A stretch of DNA of 64,000 nt. It comes from Isochrysis galbana. Its lineage: Eukaryota > Haptophyta > Isochrysidales > Isochrysidaceae. The DNA is taken from NCBI GenBank assembly GCA_018136815.1, contig CM030931.1:414021-478020 (forward strand). Reading direction: 5' to 3'. The notes beneath the pieces are model-generated. The model saw only the letters and a program-made list of their open reading frames with translations, ran no database searches and had not been told where the DNA came from. Made by a program: the position numbers and the translations under genes. Positions within the stretch are counted from its first letter, which is position 1; each line of letters starts with the position of its first letter. Positions 54,001 to 64,000 of the stretch are shown one piece after another.

Positions 54001-56201
54001 ACGCGCGAGCAGCCCTGTCGAAATCGGAGCCTGACGAGAAGTCCATTGCCTCTCTCCTCCAAGGGCTCGAAGCACTACCACTCCGCCTTAGAGAACGCTC
54101 CGATCTCCAAGCCAGACTAGCAACGCAGCGCTGGCTCCTCACGCGTCGTCCCGAGTTGTCGGTAGCCATTTCCTGTTGTGCAGCCCGGCCGTCCCTGGCT
54201 CTGCTTCGAGAGTTGTGTTTAGAGGCAGAAGAGCTCTCACTGGGGGAGTTGGCAGAAGTCGTCGAAGCAAGAGCGCGCTTGGCGGCCGCAGAAGCCTGGG
54301 ACGTGAAGGTCGAGGAAGCGATTCGCTGCCGTGATGGCATGGCTTCGCTTGCAAACCTTCTGGACGAAGCGGACCAGCTTGGCGTTGTTCCCCTTCAAGA
54401 GGCATCGCTGCGTCGTCGGGTGAACAATGCCTCATCATGGGCGGCACGCGCAGCGGGTGCACTGGAAGGGCCCACCACCGAAGTGGAGCTGCAAGAGCTG
54501 CTAGCGCAGGCAGAAGAATCCTCTGTTCCTCAGGCAGACCGCGATCCGCTGATAGAGAAGGCGGCGCTTGCCACTTGGTGGCGACAGCGCGCCAACGCAG
54601 TCTTTGTTAAAGAGGGATGCCGGCTTACGCTAGCGGAGTGCCTCGATGGTGATGGGCATTATGAGCTGGCCACTGAAAATGGTGGCTGGGCTGTTCACCT
54701 TGCTTGCTCGTTCTGCACGGGCTGCTCTCGCTTCGAGACAGCACAATTCATGATCGGGTGTGACAGCTGCGACCGCTGGTATCATGGGCCATGCGTGGGA
54801 GTCTCAAAGGCGGAGGGTGACGCAATGAACGAGTACGCATGCCCCACGTGCGCGGGACAAAAATACAGGTTTGGGCCGCCCTATCCTGTACCGCGCAAGA
54901 CGCGTCGGCCACGCCGGGCGATGGTCAAGGCACTAATGGCGGAAGCAGTTGCAATTGGTGTAGAGGTGGCTGAGCAAACGCTTGTCGGGCAGTTGTTGCG
55001 GGCGGCAGAAGAGTGGGATCGCGAGGCTGAGGAGCTCCTTGGACTCGGCAGCAGCGCTTCTCCGAAGGAAGGGGCGCAGGGTGTTGCTCATTGGAATGGC
55101 AGGCCTGCAGCTAGTGGTCGTGGCTGCGCAGATCTCGCACGCATTCGTGATCTTGTTGCTCGAGCCGAAACGCTTGAAGTCACTCCGGGATGGCTTCAGC
55201 AAGCCAAGGCATCTCGGGACCGCCTCGAGAATTGGAATCGCAATTTTGAGATGCTTGAGCAGGTGATTCGTCTCAGCCTTGCCCGTGCGACCTACCACGC
55301 AACCCCGCACCCCACATACTCCGATGTCCGTATGGAACGTGCGGCCCTTCATAGCGCGCGTGAGAAATGTTGTCTTTCGATGTACCGCCCATGCGGGCAT
55401 ACCCAGACGTTGTGCATGTTTGACCCTGCTCCTCATGCCTCGGCCCAGGCCACGTCAAAGTCCTCCGGACGCGCCGGTCCTACCGCTGCTTCCATGGCTC
55501 CCCCGACCACCTTCTCATCCCACGGATTCCTCTCTGCTGGCGCGTTCCCCGGTGACTCCACCGCCATAGGTGCGTCCCTTGCAGCGGAAGCGTCAGTTCT
55601 TACTATCAAGCATGTCGAGTTGCTATCCTCGATGAAAGCATGCCAAGACTGGCGCGTTTCAGCTCGGAGCGCATTGAGATCCGGGGCCGATGTCCCTACG
55701 CTCACCGCTCTATGCAACGTGGGTCACATGACGTGCTCTCCTGAGGCCGAGCTCCTCCGTATCGCGTTGGTGCGCGGACAGGCAATCGGTCAGCTCCTCG
55801 ACCCATCGATTGCTGCGGCCGCAGCCGCCCGCGCTGCGGCGACCGCGGCAGCGGAGGCTGCCAATAGGTTTGGCTCTACTGTGGGCGGCCCGTCAACGGG
55901 CGAATCCAGGCGCGCGCCGGTACCGGCGCCCGCGCCGGCTCCGTTGCGAGCAGTAGCGCCCGGTGGGGGCGCTCCAACTACGTTGCCGTCCTACACACCC
56001 GCGCCGCAACCCTATTCAGTGGTTGGCTCCTCGCTTCCGCCCACGGCGCCCCCGCCCGTATTGATAGGCGCCAACATGGCACCTCTAAGTCTCTCGCTCT
56101 CCAACAACTCTGCCCTGTTGTCTTCTGCCCCATCGAGCGCAAACGCCGCCACTGGCGCTCTCGACAGTAGTGTGAGCCTCATGGCAGAAGAAGAGTTGTG
56201 A
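48056..56201 (+). CDS. KDM5/JARID1-like chromatin protein with degenerate JmjC
   Basis: Five exons (48056-48247, 48473-48587, 48734-48846, 48983-49369, 49533-56201) give 2,491 residues; all borders are GT-AG and phases agree. Order: JmjN (PVLRPSAEEWEEPYAYLRSI); ARID across exons 2-4 (EFLASMNSSLGRTPVVGG, EVDLFRLYCAVTSLGGYHAV, SSLRQHYSKILLQYE); a WHIM/WSD-like helical part; an acidic/basic linker; JmjC (50740-51245); a C5HC2 zinc finger (CYLCAQPCFLSYVRCSVC, about 51747-51890); long PLU-1-like helical repeats; two PHD fingers (about 53147-53300 and 54706-54860, each FMIGCD-x-CDRWYHGPC); a Pro/Ala-rich tail. KDM5 enzymes remove methyl groups from H3K4. Here the iron-binding W-H-x-E is replaced by WGVHPW, while the later His (YHFAL) remains, so it is probably a non-catalytic reader or scaffold. 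The usual PHD between ARID and JmjC was not found. Confidence 0.88.
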
Positions 56202-57189
56202 CCTGACTTCCTGATTTCTCACAATGGCGTGCCTCGGCCCCTCGGTACTGCCGAGGCCAAGACGAGGGCACAGTGTTTGGTCAGCGACTTGTTACTTCTT
56301 ATAGTAGCGCGCCTTGGCCGCTCGGTATTGTCGAGGCTAGGACGAGGGCCTAGTGCTTGGTCAACGGCTTGTACTGCCGCTGCCAAAAGGACACCGGCTC
56401 CCACCTCTCATCGCGTGGGAATTTGCGCATGCACTACAGGGCCGTTCTCCGGGACACTCTGGGACACATGGAGTTAGTGGCCGCTCAGCCTCGGATTCTG
56501 GCGATAAATGCAAGATTCTGTTCAGATACCATCTCCTGTCACTACAACTATGCTAAACGTAAACTTGGCCGAAATTCACGTTCACTAGCCGTATTAAGCT
56601 TGCTGTTGGGGTGACGCCTTGCGGCTTGTATCTTCGATTGTGATTGTAGCTCGGTCACTCACTCTATTTAACCACTATTTCCCACCTCCCCTGGGTGTCC
56701 AAGGATTCCGCAGGGTCCCCCCTACCTCCTACCTGCCCCGCCAGCCGCCTCCCCCGTCCGAACAATCCCCTCCCAGGAGGAGCGCCTCCGAGAGATCCCG
56801 TACGTGTCGCGCAGGCAGGCAGCTCCCGCCGCCGCCGCCCCCGTGTTGTATTCCTGCCCATCTGAAGGCTGTAGGCATGAGGCATGAATATTCGTGTAAG
56901 GTACGCGCTCACAATTACAATTGAACAGTTCCCCGTGTTGCCACTGACGCACAAGACACACAGATTCGGATTCCCCATGGTCTCAAGTCCAGGTTTGCAG
57001 GTTTTGGTCTCGAAATTTGCGATTCAAATTTTGTTTTTGCTGTTACTATAATTGTTGGCTCGTTTAAGGTAATAAACCGGCATGACTTCGACTTCTCGTT
57101 CTGCAGTCGCTCTGCGAGACTCTCTCTCTCTCTCTCTCCGTCCGCCTCTCCTCGGCCGACGGCAGGAAGATTCGTCCAAAACATTCTCC
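56202..57189. other. 3' flank of the KDM5-like gene, with R3 copy 2
   Basis: A direct repeat of GCGTGCCTCGGCC-CTCGGTA-type sequence lies at 56228-56270 and 56307-56350. R3 copy 2 occupies about 56635-56735. No gene is recognised; the rest is spacer. Confidence 0.5.
56635..56735 (+). repeat. R3 dispersed repeat, copy 2
   Basis: It carries GGTCACTCACTC, AACCACTATTTCCCA and CCTGGGTGTCCAAGGATTCC in the order found on the minus strand at 3010-3110. Confidence 0.75.
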
Positions 57190-57477
57190 GGTCCCAAGAT
57201 ATCTCGTATCATTAGGAAATCAAATTCGTCGTAGGCCTCTCGAGTCGTGCTAGTCACTAAGAAGGATGGCTCCGTACGTTTCTGCGTAGATTATCGCGAC
57301 GTCAACTCCAAGCTTCGTCTAGAGGACAGCCCTCTTCCCCTCACGGTAGAAGCCATCGACCGATTGTCGTCCGGCCAAGGCAACCTTGATTCTCTATTCC
57401 TTTGCACCCTGGACCTGGCATCTGGTTTCTGGGGTATACCGATCAAAGAGTCCGATAAACATATCAGCGCCTAGTAC
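57190..57477 (+). mobile_element. Ty3/Gypsy reverse transcriptase fragment
   Basis: The frame at 57247-57477 reads LVTKKDGSVRFCVDYRDVN, PLPLTVEAIDRL and CTLDLASGFWGIPI. These are the N-terminal RT motifs of Ty3/Gypsy elements, up to the first catalytic Asp (LDLASG). It stops at TAG 57475-57477 with no further RT, RNase H or integrase. It is a relic. Confidence 0.75.
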
Positions 57478-57559
57478 TAACACGGATGGTACTAGCCCTG
57501 CGCACGGGAGTACTATCTTAGCACCAAATAGCCTATAATTGGTCTCAGATACGCTCAGA

Positions 57560-57622
57560 GGTGTCGTTCCGTCAATTGTGGGACATCAGTCGAATTGAGC
57601 TATCGAATGTCCACAGTTGTAT
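57560..57622 (+). repeat. R1 hairpin repeat, copy 3
   Basis: GGTGTCGTTCCGTCAATTGT, then GGGACATCAGTCGAATTGAG and the pairing arm ATGTCCACAGTTG. It closely matches the copy downstream of the Fanzor. Its stem spans 57573-57586 and 57607-57619. Confidence 0.85.
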
Positions 57623-57649
57623 AGAGCGTTATTTTAAAATTAAATGCAA

Positions 57650-58200
57650 ACTAGCGTAACAACTTTTTTCCCCTGCTTTCCCGCGGCGCGTGTCCTCCCC
57701 CCTCCCGGGGCGCCGTGTCGGCGCTTTTCCCTGTGTGACAACTACATAACCATACATTTTAAGAGATATTTATTACTTGTCGGTGCACGGCGCGATGTGC
57801 ATCGGTCCCCCCGCGGAGACGCCGTGCGTGCGCATGCCAACTTTTTCCCTATGCGTACCCCCTAAGGTCCACATTTACGTAAATTAGCCATTGTTTCTTT
57901 GCGCAGTACGTGTGATGACTTGCAATCACATTGTGCACGCCGTGCGTGGGCACGGCGCGATGTGCATCGGCCCCCCCGCCCCCCGCGGGGCGCCGTGCGT
58001 GCGCATGCCAACTTTTTCCTATGCGTACCCCTAAGGCCCACATTCACGTAAAGTAGCCATATAAGAGATGTTTCTTTGCGCAGCACGTGTGATGACTTGC
58101 AATCACATTGTGCACGCCGTGCGTGGGCACGGCGCGATGTGCATCGGCCCCCCCGCGGGGGCGCCGTGCGTGCGCATAGCAACTTCCAGGAAGGTGCACG
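57650..58200 (+). repeat. R2 tandem array, about three units of ~170-177 bp
   Basis: Units share GCGATGTGCATCGG, a C-then-G palindrome, GCGCCGTGCGTGCGCAT, CTATGCGTACCCC, a CATTCACGTAAA-like block and GTGTGATGACTTGCAATCAC. Two units contain the perfect hairpin GCCGTGC-GTGG-GCACGGC at 57939-57956 and 58116-58133. The first unit is partial. Related units lie at 1915-2165. Confidence 0.85.
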
Positions 58201-58390
58201 CCGTGCGTTCACTCTTTCCGCGGGGGAACTCTGGGCGCAGAGGCGGTCGGGAACCGTGGGGACACCCCCTGGGACCGGGGAAATTAATACCGTATATTGC
58301 GAAACACTAACGTAAACAACTGATAGGTCTTTTGGTCTCTCCCCTCCCCCCCGGGTCCCCTCCCCCCTCCCCCGTCTCCCCCTCCCCCTC

Positions 58391-58678
58391 TCATCGACCT
58401 ACCAGAGAGAGAAGGCTCCTACTGCCTGCCTCCCTCCTCCCTCCTCGCTCACCCTCCAGCTCTACCCTCCAGCACCTGTCGAGGCAGTACGGGCAAGCGC
58501 TACCATTCGGGCGGGATGCCCATTCTTCGAGACAAGATCTGTGGAAAGCGTGATTGCATGGTGTCACAAACGCTTCCTCATCTGACAACGGCATGTAACA
58601 GATTGGGCACTCATCGTAGTCTGGCATGTGGGCACTCATCAAGCCATACATGGGCCGTTGGTGCAAGGCAAACCTCAT
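58391..58678 (-). CDS. RING-H2 zinc-finger protein, small
   Basis: A 95-codon ORF on the minus strand. Residues about 24-65 form a RING-H2 finger: CPICYMPLSDEEAFVTPC, NHAFHRSCLEEW and CPYC, with all eight zinc ligands (C-x2-C, C-x-H-x2-H-x2-C, C-x2-C). RING-H2 proteins act as E3 ubiquitin ligases by recruiting E2 enzymes. Outside the finger there is only a short N-terminus and a basic tail encoded by a GAGAGG-rich stretch, so the real gene may have more exons or be a relic. Its 5' end overlaps the opposite-strand ORF that starts at 58626. The start could be any of three early Met codons. Confidence 0.6.
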   Translation of the reverse strand: MRFALHQRPMYGLMSAHMPDYDECPICYMPLSDEEAFVTPCNHAFHRSCLEEWASRPNGSACPYCLDRCWRVELEGERGGRREAGSRSLLSLVGR

Positions 58679-58973
58679 GCTCGTCGGCGACTACTCCGAC
58701 GAGTACGACAGGATCCCCAAGACCAAGTACATTGGAGACGAGGCCGCCGTCGCGTACCTCTGCATGGAATATATCATGGCTGAAACGAATCCCATGGTGC
58801 AAGTGCACCGAGCAGCTGGCAAACTCTACATGGAGAACAAGAAGGCCATCCTCGCACGCGTCACGGACCTCGCCACCCAAGATCAGCCAAGCGACACCGT
58901 CGCCTGCCAGCAGAACGACGAGGAAGAGGGATGTGAGAAAAAGACGAAGAAGATGAAAACTCACCCCGCGTAG
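58626..58973 (+). CDS. Unknown ORF whose 3' tail belongs to repeat R5
   Basis: 115 codons, starting MWALIKPYMGRW. I do not recognise the family. It has an acidic and aromatic middle (VGDYSDEYDRIPKTKYIGDE, then VAYLCMEYIMAET) and ends in a Lys-rich tail, KKTKKMKTHPA. From 58889 on, the DNA matches 44262-44437, where the same Lys-rich tail is out of frame with anything upstream. It may be the end of a mobile-element gene. Its first 17 codons lie opposite the start of the RING-H2 ORF, so one of the two starts is likely wrong. Confidence 0.35.
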   Translation: MWALIKPYMGRWCKANLMLVGDYSDEYDRIPKTKYIGDEAAVAYLCMEYIMAETNPMVQVHRAAGKLYMENKKAILARVTDLATQDQPSDTVACQQNDEEEGCEKKTKKMKTHPA

Positions 58974-59044
58974 CTGGGGGTGTTACCACGTGTGTTGGGA
59001 GTGGGGGAGCGTGATGAGCTTTGTAATAATAATATTATTGTGGC
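58889..59044 (+). repeat. R5 repeat, copy 2
   Basis: This matches 44262-44437 from CGACACCGTCGCCTGCCAG to ATTGTGGCTAACC, ending in an AT-rich palindrome (AATAATATTATT). R4 follows at 59071. Confidence 0.75.
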
Positions 59045-59070
59045 TAACCAAAAAGAAAACAAGCACATAG

Positions 59071-59098
59071 CCTGGTCCTCTTTTGACGGAACGCGACT
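59071..59098 (+). repeat. R4 motif copy
   Basis: CCTGGTCCTCTTTTGACGGA then ACGCGACT; one base differs from the copies at 9206 and 44461 in this stretch. Confidence 0.75.
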
Positions 59099-59399
59099 CA
59101 GGCTCAGGCTCTAGCTCTAAGTACCCCGAGAAGAGGGCACACACGTTCTAACGTGAAGCAAGGGCGGCGAGTAGCAGACGGAGCCGTTCAATAGCTCGTC
59201 TGCTAGCCAACAAGATGCTCTACTGCTCTACACTGGAGTACAACCCTAGAGTAATAGAATGTCCAACTCAGGATAAATGACAAATATGACAAATGACGAA
59301 TAAGTACTCCATAAGTATCTATTCTTGTAAAGTGCAGTAGCGGGGCGCTGTGAATGAGTCGTGGTGTGACCGCCAGCCACCGCTGTCCACGAGCGCCGC

Positions 59400-59405
59400 G
59401 TAACA

Positions 59406-59437
<32 letters not shown>

Positions 59438-59607
59438 AGGGAGAAGGGAGAGAGAGAAGGGAGAGAGAGAAGGGAGAGAGAGAAGGGAGAGAGAGAAGGG
59501 AGAGAGAGAAGGGAGAGAAACAAGGGAGAGAGAGAAGGGAGAGAGAGAGAGGAGAGAGAGAGAAGGGAGAGAGAAGGGAGAGAGAGAGAGATTGGGAGAC
59601 GGAGATT

Positions 59608-59694
<87 letters not shown>

Positions 59695-59735
59695 CGGGGG
59701 GGGAGGGGGGGGGGGAGGGAGGGAGGGAAGGAGAT
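59400..59735. repeat. (GAGA)/(GGGAGAGAGAGAA) simple repeat
   Basis: Units of GAGAGAAGGGAGA cover about 59440-59585, followed by GA arrays at 59615-59690 and G runs to 59730. It lies about 100 bp upstream of the poly(A) polymerase start. Arg/Glu-rich and Ser/Leu-rich frames here are artefacts. Confidence 0.9.
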
Positions 59736-59829
59736 TGGACTCTGCAGGGTGAGGCTTTCAGTATCGCTAGCTAGGGTTGAGGGCGCGAGCCAGTTGCAGC
59801 GTGGGAAACGCTGTGCCATCGCGCCCTCG

Positions 59830-62800
59830 ATGCTATCCTCTTCTCGTTCCTCTCTCTTCCTCTGCTGCCACCACACAGCACGGCCTCTCTCTCTCTTCCT
59901 CCGCCACCACACAGCGCGGCCGCTTCGGCGTTCACTTTGCGACGGCTCGGCCGCAAAGTCTCTCGTGCACAAGCAGATCCTCCATTTCGCCGAGATGGTC
60001 CGCCCCAGCGAGCGCGAGCGGCGTGCGAGGGCAATCGCCATCTCGCGCACGCGAGACGTTGTGAGGGCCGCCTTGCCCGGCGCTGAGCTCCATCAGTTCG
60101 GTTCCACCTCGACAAGCATCGCACTGCCGGGCTCGGACCTCGATCTTGTTGCCATCTATCGGCCAGACAGCCGCCGCTCCGACCCTTTCACCTCACTGCG
60201 CAAGGTGCGTAATGAGATGCGCCGCTCGCAACTGCACGAGCCCAAGAAGCAGGCGATGCTCCTCAACGCCAAGGTGCCGCTGCTGAAGTTCACTGAGCGA
60301 GAAAGTGGTATGCCCATCGATCTCTCGTGCAATTCTCTCGACGGTCTGCGCAACTCACAGGCGATCCGCGTGGCGATCCAGTTCCGTCCGGAGCTTCAGC
60401 CGCTGATTTTGGTGGTGAAAACCTTTCTCAAGCAGCGGGGCCTTAACGAGACCTTCAACGGCGGCATCGGCTCATATCTGCTCTTTGCCATGGCCTTGCA
60501 AAAGATTGAGCCACGAACCCGTTCAACAGACCTCCTTGAGGCGGCAAGGCAGCTAGGACAGGTCGCGCAGCTCCGCGTCTCTCTCGGCGAAAAGGGCTCG
60601 CATGAGTTTCTCAGCGAGCAAACAGTGGAGACTACAGATGTTGTATTTGAGAGGCCGCAGCTATTTCAAGATTACATGCGTGCGGGGGAACAGGAACGTA
60701 GAGGGCGCGTGACAAGCGCTGGTGTGATGGACGACATAGATGATTCTGCAGAGAGGCAGCCTCCCGAAGCACCGTCGCGCGAGGAGCCCCCCGACCCGAG
60801 TCAAGCCATCCCAGCCAATCGTCTCGAGATCCAGAATGCTGCCATGCATGTCGGCGACGCGGGTGCGAGCGTTGCAGCGGCATGTGCCGGCGAGACAGTA
60901 ATGCGATTCCTGATGCGGAGTCCTGATCAAGCTAGTGAAGGAGAACGCGTCTTCGAGCAGGCAGCTGTGTTACGCAACCTGTCGCGCGCAGAGTTGCGCG
61001 AAGTTTGTGGTAAGCGGTGCCCCTCATCTCGTGCCTAGCGACAGCTCAAGGGCCCCTGCTGTCTCAGGAGATGGCATGGAGCGGACATGCGTCTCTGGTG
61101 TTGGCAAGTCCGTTGGAAAGCCGTCGGGTATCTTGGACATGGCAACACCCTCGGAGGGGCGTGAATGTAAGGCGGGCGAGCCGTACCTGCATATACCCGC
61201 GCCTCTATCATCTGATTGTATCCTATCCTTGCATGCTTTTTCTCAGTCCAACGAGGCATATCCACTAGAGGTGGTCGAGCGGCCATCTTACTCCGTCTTT
61301 CGAGAAGGGAGCTCGCGGCTTCCCCCGCCACGGGTGTCTGCCCTTTGAATACCGCCGCGGTGGGCACTGCAATTGACGCTGAGGCTGATGCCGGTGCCAC
61401 ATCTTTATCGGATGCTAGCGTAACGCTGGTCACGCCCAGATGGACTCATGGCGTGAGAGGCGGGGACATGAACCCGCCGCTACAGGGCGCGAGAGCTGCT
61501 TCCGTCTCCAGCGCAGGTACAAGAGAAGTCCCTAGACATCCAGAGGCGATCGTGGGGACAATGAATGAATTGAGAGCAGGCCATTGGGCTGAGAATTCGG
61601 GGTTTGGTGCAGAGGCTGCCATCGGAGACGTAACGCCGGTTGCCCGCCACGCCTCCGACGGTGTCGGCAGGTCGGGTGGAGAACAAATTGAAGTGGGAAC
61701 ATCCACTGCAAATGCTCAAGTGGCGCCTATGCACCAAACTTCGTCAGGCAGGTTACCGATCACCCGACACCCTCGTATCGTATATCTCCATTCCGAGAAC
61801 TGCCCCGATCTCGGCGAGGCGCTGCTCAGCTTCTTCGAGTACTACGGCCACCTCTCTGCGCCGCTCACCGTGCACGATCCTCTTGCTCCGCACGTGAATC
61901 TAGGAGCCAAGGCGCATCAGTTCGCTGAGGCACGGCGCCATTTTGCTGAGGCGGCACGGGCTCTCAGGGAGACGAAATGTCTGTCTGCTATTCTCATTGG
62001 TAAGCCATGAAGCTCGTCTAGGGGACAGAGCATGTAGCCCATGATCACTGCGCATTCAATGCATAGTCATGGAAGCGGACCTACTCCCGCCTCGCCTTGT
62101 ACCGTCGAAATGTGCATCTAGCCTTGCTCTAGCTCATCTGCCCCGTGGCCTTGGTTGCAGGCTGGCCGGAGGGCGGCATGGCGCCTCGCCCTCAGTTGGC
62201 TGGCCCCGAATTCTACTCGCCATCGAAGGAGAAAGCTAAGCCCCGTCGACGCCGTGAGCATGGTGCTCCCCACGCTGTTGAAAGCTCAGGCGGCAGGTCT
62301 CTTGCCGTGGACGCCCAGGTCGCCGGTGGTGCAGTGGATGCGAACCCGTGGCAGACGAGACGTAGGCAAACAACGGAGCTTCGGCGCGCCATAGGATCAG
62401 GCCAATGGGGCCGGGAAGCGAAGGATGCGCTACTAGCAATGAAGGGTGGCATGAACCGTCCGTCAGGTGGCCGCGTACGCAATCTAGCACGGGCGCTTGG
62501 AATGAGACCCCAAACAGTCGCATCCATTTTGAGGAGAGAGCATCGGAGGTGCGCGATCCCCGTGACACATGCAGAGGTCGTGCGTTCCCCTCCGCTTGAT
62601 GGTGAATGCTTGCGGAAGGCAGCGATGACTACAAGGCGGGGTGCCACCTGACCTCACAACATTCCACCTCATACTATCGCATACTTTCTACCACCCGGTA
62701 CCGCCTCCGTGGAAGAAATCGCCCCTCACCCTGCCCAACTCGTGAAGATTCTGCTGAAGATTGCCCTTGTTGTTGCAGAGTCCTAAAAGAAAAGCGAGCC

Positions 62801-64000
62801 ACTAGGTTGCCCTCCTCGTCGAGCGGGTCGCTATACGTGCCCTCACCTACGCTTGCAGAACAAGCCTGCAGCCCGACGCTTGATCGAAATCAGATCGCCG
62901 TCGAGGAGGATGGCTCAGACAGACCCGGCTGCTCGAGAGGCCATGAGGAAGGTCGTTGGCATGTGCGAGTTCCCGTAGCGGGGTATGGATGGGGTGGAGG
63001 CACGCAGAACGCTGCGGCGCTAGCAGAAGCGCAAGCATCTACGTATCTAGCGGATGGGCTGCATGCATCTATCGTCTCCGATCCGCTTGGGCTGCGTCCA
63101 AGAATAGTGGCAGCTCCATCTCGACTTGCCGTCGACGGAATGGACCAGGCCGCCCGATTCGCACAAAGTGCTCACGGACGAGCGTGTAACGTGAGCAGCA
63201 ATCCGCTTACTCACTTGGCCAGCGTGTGGAATAGGCTCACCGCCGCCTTCCCCTACATGAAGGGCCAGTCGACTGCTGAGGGAGAGTTGAGCTCTGGCAA
63301 AGCTTACGACGAATCATCAGATGATTCACTTCCGAGCAGCTCTGCTTTTGCACAGTCGACACGTGGTTCTCGTCACACCACCGCCAGTATTCCCTTGCCC
63401 CATCAAAATTTTAATGACTTCCTCCAGATGGAACGTTTGCGGCTCGCTGAGAAGAGGCGGCGGCGGGCGGGCTCAGTTACCGTAAGCACGAAGGGTGCAG
63501 AGCTGAGAGGTGACAGCTCATCCGGCGCGAAGGAAGGTGATATGAAGAGGGATTCGACGAGTGGGGTAGCATACGGAATTCCCCCTGTGAGCGACAAACA
63601 TATCACAGACACTGCCGCCGTTGCACAAGACTCGTCTGCTGCACTTAGTGCGGAGCTGAATGGAGGCATGAGTATAGACAACCCAGTGCATCTAGGCATC
63701 GACTTGGCCTCTTCGCAGCGTGGAGGTGGGCTTAACGTGCATTCGCATGGTTCGGGAGCAACAAGCAGCTCACTTTCGCCCTCCCACGTTGAAGTGCGCG
63801 AACAAGCTCTCTTAACGGTGGCGACCATTAATCACAGCGCGCACCATCGCGTCATCAGCCTTGTCCATCGAGCGCTGCAGGCGGACCTCAAGGACAATCG
63901 CAAGATCAATCAAAGGCTGCACCACGAGTACAGTCCCGGCGATGGGCATCACCCATGGCGTTGTCAACTTGTGGACACGGCGACTGGGCTCAAGTTTGAG
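59830..64000 (+). CDS. TRF4/TENT4-type non-canonical poly(A) polymerase, 3' partial
   Basis: Five exons are seen: 59830-61009, 61068-61166, 61247-61999, 62161-62548 and 62779 to the window end, phases agreeing; 1,214 codons so far. The enzyme adds A (or other) tails to nuclear RNAs. Exon 1 has LVHKQILHFAEMVRPSERE, the nucleotidyltransferase motif FGSTSTSIALPGSDLDLV (two metal-binding Asp), the third Asp in MPIDLSCN, and FLKQRGLNETFNGGIGSYLL. The PAP-associated domain resumes only in exon 3: CPDLGEALLSFFEYYG and VHDPLAPHVNLGAKAHQF. Between them are about 350 residues of low-complexity sequence, far more than in TRF4. After this domain come a basic motif (SPSKEKAKPRRRREHG) and a long Ser/Ala/Gly-rich region still open at the last base. 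The start is taken at 59830; earlier codons are possible. Confidence 0.85.

Noticed and set aside
53456-54340. 294-codon minus-strand frame opposite the KDM5-like gene
   Set aside because: Ser/Arg-rich antisense shadow of a clear coding exon.
57650-58200. CRISPR array
   Set aside because: Only about three units of ~170 bp with no short repeat-spacer pattern; the genome is eukaryotic.

Overview
The window is a piece of nuclear DNA from a GC-rich, plastid-bearing unicellular eukaryote. The evidence is spliceosomal GT-AG introns in most genes, chromatin and ubiquitin proteins that bacteria lack (a KDM5-type JmjN/ARID/JmjC/PHD protein, a UBR-box E3, a TRF4-type poly(A) polymerase, a sterol-transfer VASt protein), and three genes expected in a photosynthetic cell: ferredoxin-NADP+ reductase, a CreA-family protein with a signal peptide, and an LPA1-like membrane protein. 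A haptophyte or other secondary-plastid alga is the best guess; this is inference from gene content and base composition. A run of exactly 100 N at 36391-36490 is an assembly gap inside the UBR gene.

Layout. 0-6 kb: the 3' part of a VASt-domain gene (+), repeats, and a two-exon gene (-) joining a Dpy-30/RIIa-like docking motif to an endonuclease/exonuclease/phosphatase fold. 7-17 kb: mostly retroelement debris (LINE fragments and a 731-codon gag-like ORF nested in LINE pieces), with a GT8 glycosyltransferase (-) at 10.6-11.6 kb. 17.6-18.2 kb: CreA-family gene (-). 18.6-22.3 kb: a broken DDE transposase followed on the same strand by a Fanzor (eukaryotic TnpB) nuclease and a hairpin-forming repeat. 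22.5-27.2 kb: a TLC-domain membrane protein, a ~1 kb element with terminal inverted repeats, and a type II membrane glycosyltransferase-like gene. 27.7-30.5 kb: the best LINE copy, with ORF1 and the ORF2 endonuclease. 31.9-35.7 kb: FNR (-) and LPA1-like/NTF2-like (+) diverging from a G/C-run-rich spacer. 36.6-42.1 kb: UBR E3 (-), running into the gap. 43-45 kb: transposon scraps. 45.2-45.9 kb: a small TPR-like gene. 48.1-56.2 kb: the KDM5-like gene (2,491 codons, one exon of 6.7 kb). 56.2-59.7 kb: repeats, a Ty3/Gypsy fragment, a RING-H2 ORF and an ORF of unknown function. 59.8 kb to the end: a TRF4/TENT4-type poly(A) polymerase, 3' partial.

The most notable item is the Fanzor locus. It has the RuvC-I D-P-G, a G-D-G-S segment, the D-E-Y-x-T-S zinc-ribbon start and a RuvC-III D-R-D. 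It lies behind a DDE transposase. About 107 bp after its stop is a ~60-bp repeat that folds into a hairpin. That hairpin occurs three times in the window, and one copy has a compensatory base-pair change. The Fanzor reading frame is broken by one base in an A run, and the transposase by two perfect 8-bp tandem duplications, so this copy is probably inactive.

Two wider patterns stand out. Several host genes have a long polypyrimidine tract on the coding strand just upstream of the start codon. The repeat families R1, R2, R3 and R4 recur together at 1.8-3.4 kb and 56.6-59.1 kb, which suggests related mobile or satellite-like material at both ends of the window.
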